From assembly GCA_003221595.1 (NCBI GenBank), contig QHSM01000090.1, positions 1 to 8,176 on the forward strand: 8,176 nt of DNA, in the 5' to 3' direction. The translations under genes were made by a program, and so were the position numbers. Under the pieces are notes generated by a model, which did not search any database, had not been told where the DNA came from, and saw nothing but the letters and a program-made list of their open reading frames with translations. This DNA is from Candidatus Rokuibacteriota bacterium. Lineage in GTDB: Bacteria; Methylomirabilota; Methylomirabilia; Rokubacteriales; CSP1-6. Positions 5,778-8,176 of this stretch are shown here, in pieces (position 1 is the first letter of the stretch; the number at the start of each line of letters is the position of its first letter).

Positions 5778-6180
5778 TTACATACTTACGCGACAGGTTT
5801 CAAGCGAAGCCATCCGATTGTCACCAGGAATGTCACCAGCGAGCTTGAGCGCCGCCGCCCGGAGGTCCGCCGGGCTCACGATGGCGTAGCGCCGGTAGAC
5901 GTTCTCGGTCTTGTGCCCGGTGAGCTTCATGGCGACGGAGCGCGGCACCGCGGCCCGCTCCATGTCGCGGACGGCCGTCCGACGCAGATCGTGGCGCAGC
6001 ATCCTCGGCACGCCCGCCGCCTTGCACGCCGTCGCCCACGCCCGCCGGAAGTCATCGCGAGGCTTCCCGGCAAAGCGGCCTTTTAGGTGCGGGAACAACG
6101 CCGGCACGATCCGCTCGGCCTTCCGCTCGAGGGTCTTCACGCGCTCGACCTGCTCGGTCAGGAGTTTGCGGGATCGATGG
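5778..6180 (-). pseudogene. tyrosine recombinase (phage-type integrase), C-terminal fragment
   Basis: The readable protein (about residue Arg29 of an open frame that starts at 6254) runs from LLTEQVERVKTLERKAERIV to the stop at 5778. It carries the second half of the tyrosine recombinase active site: the H-x-x-R box RHDLRRTAVRD (His at 5991-5993), the LTGHKT box with the third-position His, and the nucleophile Tyr in VYRRYAIVS nine residues later. The N-terminal DNA-binding domain and the first catalytic Arg are missing; upstream the sequence switches to a solute-binding protein fragment in another frame. It therefore cannot be active alone. It lies 12 bases 5' of tRNA-Val, which is the opposite side from the usual int placement at a tRNA 3' end. 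It is a relic of an integrated element. Confidence 0.85.
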
Positions 6181-6186
6181 TTCACG

Positions 6187-6300
6187 GCCAAGCCAGAGAA
6201 AGCCGACCCGGTACACCTTCCCCGCTTGCTGCGCCTCCGCGGCGAGCAGCTCAAGAATGAGGCTGAGAGTGAGAATGACCGCGAGCCCGATCATCCGCAT
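6187..6300 (-). pseudogene. ABC transporter solute-binding protein, N-terminal fragment
   Basis: From an ATG at 6300-6298 the frame reads a full Sec signal peptide (MRMIGLAVILTLSLILELLA) followed by AEAQQAGKVYRVGFLW. This is the well-known start of the ABC_sub_bind (TrpX-like) periplasmic binding proteins. Homology ends after about 36-38 residues, near 6187-6195. Its own GAGG ribosome site (5 bases before the ATG) was retained. The rest of the gene (normally about 320 residues) is absent; the sequence continues into the integrase remnant in a different frame. It cannot make a functional binding protein, though an exported short peptide remains possible. Confidence 0.75.
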
Positions 6301-6302
6301 GG

Positions 6303-6381
6303 GTACCTCGATGATCTCAGCGGCTTGCATCCAACTAATCGCGCCACTCATCGTCCGCAGCATGACTTCGCGAATTGTCAT
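6303..6381 (-). pseudogene. IS transposase N-terminal fragment (ISNCY-like leader)
   Basis: From the ATG at 6381-6379 the frame reads MTIREVMLRTMSGAISWMQ followed by AAEIIEV. This resembles the helix-turn-helix start of ISNCY-type transposases, where AAEI(I/L)GV is followed by arginine-rich DNA-binding residues. Here it stops after 'EIIEV' and runs, in the same frame, into the solute-binding protein start. The catalytic domain is entirely missing. The frame is open upstream to 6456 (with LERA just before the ATG), so the IS end may lie within 6382-6456; I did not find its terminal inverted repeats. The family call rests on about 25 residues. Confidence 0.55.
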
Positions 6382-6426
6382 GGCCCGCTCGAGGGCTGTC
6401 GTCCCTACACGCCAAGCTCGCAGCCC

Positions 6427-6456
6427 TTGACCGGGTCTCGGCTCGCGCTGTAGCAT
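6427..6456 (+). promoter_or_regulatory. candidate sigma-70-type promoter toward the liv genes
   Basis: TTGACC (6427-6432, 5 of 6 to TTGACA) and TAGCAT (6451-6456, 4 of 6 to TATAAT) are 18 bases apart on the plus strand. Transcription would start near 6463 and give a leader of about 130 bases before livG. It lies at the outer edge of the transposase fragment, so an IS-derived outward promoter is possible. Evidence is pattern only. Confidence 0.35.
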
Positions 6457-6564
6457 CCGGTCACCTCTGGAGCCGGACGCTGCGCCCGAGCCCCAGACGC
6501 GTGGGATTTCGGCGGCCGATCGACACTCGGCGTAGGCTCGCCTGCCCGAGAAGAGAAGGGCCCT

Positions 6565-6597
6565 ATGGCAGGTTCACTCCTGTCAAGCCGATCATGA
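6565..6597 (+). other. 10-codon leader ORF coupled to livG
   Basis: A short ORF (MAGSLLSSRS) has GAGAAGGG (6553-6560) at ribosome-binding distance and its TGA overlaps the livG ATG as ATGA (6594-6597). livG itself has no visible ribosome site, so ribosomes finishing this peptide could restart on livG. It could also be the tail of a lost upstream gene. No attenuator hairpin or branched-chain amino acid codon run is seen beyond two Leu codons. Confidence 0.3.
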
Positions 6598-7373
6598 CCT
6601 GCCTCGCCCTCCACGAGGTCTGCCTCAGCTTCGGGGGTCTGCGCGCAGTCGACCGCGTGAGCTTCAGCATCGAGACCGGCGCCATCCACGGCCTGATCGG
6701 TCCCAACGGCGCCGGCAAGACTACCGTCTTCAACTGCATCACCGGCTTCTACCGCCCGACGAGCGGAGCGATCCGGTTCAGGGAGCGCGACATCACGGGC
6801 CTTCGCCCCGACCAGATTGCCCGTCTAGGGATTGCCCGAACGTTCCAGAACGTGCAGCTCTTTCGGAGCCTGAGCGCGCTCGACAACGTCCTGGTGGCGA
6901 AGCACAGCCACATGCGGACGGGCGTCTTCGCCGAAGGCCTGACCCTGCCCTTCGTGCGCCGTCAGGAACGGCAGGTCCGCGACAAGGTCGACGAGGTCAT
7001 GGCGTTCCTGGGTCTCACGGACATCCAGCGACAGCCCGCCGGCAACCTCCCGTTCGGCTCGCAGAAGCGCCTCGAGTTGGTGCGGGCGCTGGCGCTCGAG
7101 CCCACACTCCTGCTCCTCGACGAGCCGGCGTCGGGGCTGAACGTGTCGGAAACGCGGGCGCTCGCCGAGCTGCTGCTCGCGGTAAGGGATCGGTTCAAGC
7201 TCACCATCCTGCTGGTCGAGCACGACATGGGGTTTGTGATGAACATCTGCGGGACCATCACCGTGCTCAATTTCGGCGGCAAGATCGCCGAGGGCACGCC
7301 GCGCGAGGTGCAGAACAGCCCCGAGGTCGTCAAGGCCTACTTGGGAGAGGCCGTCAGTGTTGGCACGACCTGA
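6594..7373 (+). CDS. livG: branched-chain amino acid ABC transporter ATPase (LivG type)
   Basis: The 259-residue cytoplasmic ATPase belongs to the HAAT (branched-chain amino acid) import family. Order of motifs: an opening LHEVCLSFGGLRAVD, Walker A GPNGAGKTT (36-44), the LivG-typical RTFQNVQLF with Q-loop Gln85, the ABC signature in its LivG form LPFGSQKRLE (152-161), Walker B TLLLLDEPASGLN (171-183) and the H-loop VEHDM with His210. The TGVFAEGLTLPF-type insert (109-120) is also characteristic of LivG. It pairs with LivF to drive uptake through LivH/LivM, which are not in the window. ATG at 6594 is chosen because homology begins there; upstream in-frame sequence (ATG at 6375) is unlike the family. 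The product begins just after the mobile-element scar and overlaps livF by 17 bases. The substrate could be amino acids, urea or aromatic compounds. Confidence 0.92.
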   Translation: MTCLALHEVCLSFGGLRAVDRVSFSIETGAIHGLIGPNGAGKTTVFNCITGFYRPTSGAIRFRERDITGLRPDQIARLGIARTFQNVQLFRSLSALDNVLVAKHSHMRTGVFAEGLTLPFVRRQERQVRDKVDEVMAFLGLTDIQRQPAGNLPFGSQKRLELVRALALEPTLLLLDEPASGLNVSETRALAELLLAVRDRFKLTILLVEHDMGFVMNICGTITVLNFGGKIAEGTPREVQNSPEVVKAYLGEAVSVGTT

Positions 7374-8112
7374 GGTGGCGCCCAAGGGCGCGTCGGGGCA
7401 ACCGCTGCTGGCCCTCGACGGAATCGAAACCTACTACGGCAGCATTCAGGCGCTCAAGGGCATTTCCTTCAAGGTGCCGGAGGGCTCCATCGTCACGCTG
7501 CTCGGAGCCAACGGGGCCGGCAAATCGACGACGCTGAAGTCCATCTCGGGTCTGGTGCCCCCGACGCGAGGCACGGTGGCCTTTCTTGGACAACGGATCG
7601 ATGGACTTCCCTCGGAGGAGATCGTGCGCCTCGGTATCTCGCACGTCCCCGAGGGCCGTGAGCTCTTTCCCGAACTGACCGTCCTCGAGAATCTGAAGAT
7701 GGGGGCCTACACTCGCCGAGACAAGAAAGCGATCCAGCGGGGCCTTGAACGGGTGCAGGAGCACTTCCCGATTCTGGCGGAGCGGAGATCACAACTCGCG
7801 GCGACGCTCTCCGGCGGGGAACAGCAGATGTTGGCGATCGGTCGCGCGCTGATGGCCGAACCCAAGCTGATGCTTCTCGACGAACCCTCGCTGGGTTTGG
7901 CCCCCATGCTGGTAGCGGAGATTTTTCGCATCATCCGCGAGATCCACGAGAGTGGGACCACGGTGCTCCTGGTCGAGCAAAATGCCAACAAGGCGCTGTC
8001 CATCGCCGACTACGGTTACGTGCTAGAGACCGGAACAATCTCACTTGCCGGCGACAGTCAACAACTCTTGCGAGACGACCAGGTCCGCCACTCGTATCTC
8101 GGGCAGCGGTAA
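7357..8112 (+). CDS. livF: branched-chain amino acid ABC transporter ATPase (LivF type)
   Basis: The 251-residue protein is the second ATPase of the pair. Motifs: YYGSIQALKGISF (26-38), Walker A GANGAGKST (50-58), the LivF-typical SHVPEGRELFPELTVLENL (95-113), signature LSGGEQQM (151-158), Walker B LMLLDEPSLGLAP (171-183). At the H-loop position the sequence is LVEQNA (205-210), Gln replacing the switch His, which is normal for LivF proteins and not a defect. The start is GTG at 7357, inside the livG end, with GAGG (7347-7350) 6 bases upstream; the residues before PLLAL (1-16) are a variable leader. The 17-base overlap implies coupled translation and equal amounts of the two ATPases. It is followed by 28 bases and a new gene. 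Confidence 0.93.
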   Translation: MLARPEVAPKGASGQPLLALDGIETYYGSIQALKGISFKVPEGSIVTLLGANGAGKSTTLKSISGLVPPTRGTVAFLGQRIDGLPSEEIVRLGISHVPEGRELFPELTVLENLKMGAYTRRDKKAIQRGLERVQEHFPILAERRSQLAATLSGGEQQMLAIGRALMAEPKLMLLDEPSLGLAPMLVAEIFRIIREIHESGTTVLLVEQNANKALSIADYGYVLETGTISLAGDSQQLLRDDQVRHSYLGQR

Positions 8113-8140
8113 CGCCAACACCCATGCAGGGAGGAGTCAC

Positions 8141-8176
8141 ATGAAACGCTTTCTCAGCAGCCTTGGGGTTCTGGTC
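8141..8176 (+). CDS. start of a probable exported protein, cut by the window end
   Basis: Only 12 codons are present (MKRFLSSLGVLV). They follow AGGGAGGAG (8128-8136), a strong ribosome site about 6 bases before the ATG and 28 bases after livF. Lys2-Arg3 followed by a hydrophobic run is how a Sec signal peptide begins. In this position a periplasmic substrate-binding protein of the same transporter is the most likely gene, but that is inferred from context alone. Confidence 0.6.
   Translation, partial: MKRFLSSLGVLV

Noticed and set aside
5671..5790. 8-base inverted repeat (CGTAAGTA / TACTTACG) flanking tRNA-Val at 5671-5678 and 5783-5790
   Set aside because: Too short and imperfectly placed to call transposon ends or att arms; noted only as a coincidence candidate.
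7357..8112. Missing H-loop His in the LivF-like ATPase
   Set aside because: Gln at this position (LVEQN) is the normal state in LivF proteins, not a damaging mutation.
1..8176. CRISPR array, toxin-antitoxin pair, retron or known defence cluster
   Set aside because: No regularly spaced repeats and no genes with such motifs were seen; the NYN protein alone does not make a toxin-antitoxin or defence system.

Overview
This is an 8.2-kb piece of a GC-rich bacterial chromosome. Typical stretches that I counted by hand are about 68-75% GC. Three things suggest a free-living soil, sediment or groundwater bacterium of the Rokubacteria/Methylomirabilota or deltaproteobacterial kind: an MqnD-type (futalosine-pathway) protein, a branched-chain-amino-acid-type ABC transporter, and a fragment of the 'AEAQQAGKVYR' class of ABC solute-binding protein, which I recall as abundant in such genomes. 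This placement is inference from gene content; there is no marker gene in the window to test it.

Left part (19-4159, all on the minus strand), read in the direction of transcription: a NYN-domain nuclease-like protein (4159-3263), a MmgE/PrpD family protein (3254-1890), a small secreted proline-rich protein (1826-1425), a PHP-domain metal-dependent phosphoesterase (1420-860) and an MqnD-family protein (846-19). Gaps are 8, 63, 4 and 13 bases, so these are one or two transcription units. A break is possible at the 63-base gap, which holds a hairpin and a -10-like box.

Middle part (4160-5765): a 448-base intergenic region with two palindromes next to the NYN gene, then two small lipoprotein genes on the plus strand (4608-5048 and 5045-5581). 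These two are translationally coupled by an ATGA overlap, and the second falls to about 47.5% GC over 5221-5460. They converge on an intact tRNA-Val(CAC) gene on the minus strand (5690-5765).

Scar region (5766-6456): directly 5' of the tRNA lies a stack of three unrelated gene fragments, all on the minus strand. They are the start of an IS transposase (helix-turn-helix leader), the signal-peptide end of an ABC solute-binding protein, and the catalytic C-terminal part of a tyrosine recombinase. This is a small graveyard of mobile-element activity beside a tRNA.

Right part (6594-8176, plus strand): livG-like and livF-like ATPase genes overlapping by 17 bases, then the first 12 codons of a gene with a strong ribosome binding site and a signal-peptide-like start, cut by the window edge. 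The two ATPases would power a branched-chain amino acid or related small-molecule importer; the permease genes are not in the window.

I did not find a complete novel defence or mobile system. The best leads are the three-fragment scar beside tRNA-Val, the low-GC lipoprotein pair between the tRNA and a short tRNA-like repeat, and the palindrome in the promoter position of the NYN gene.
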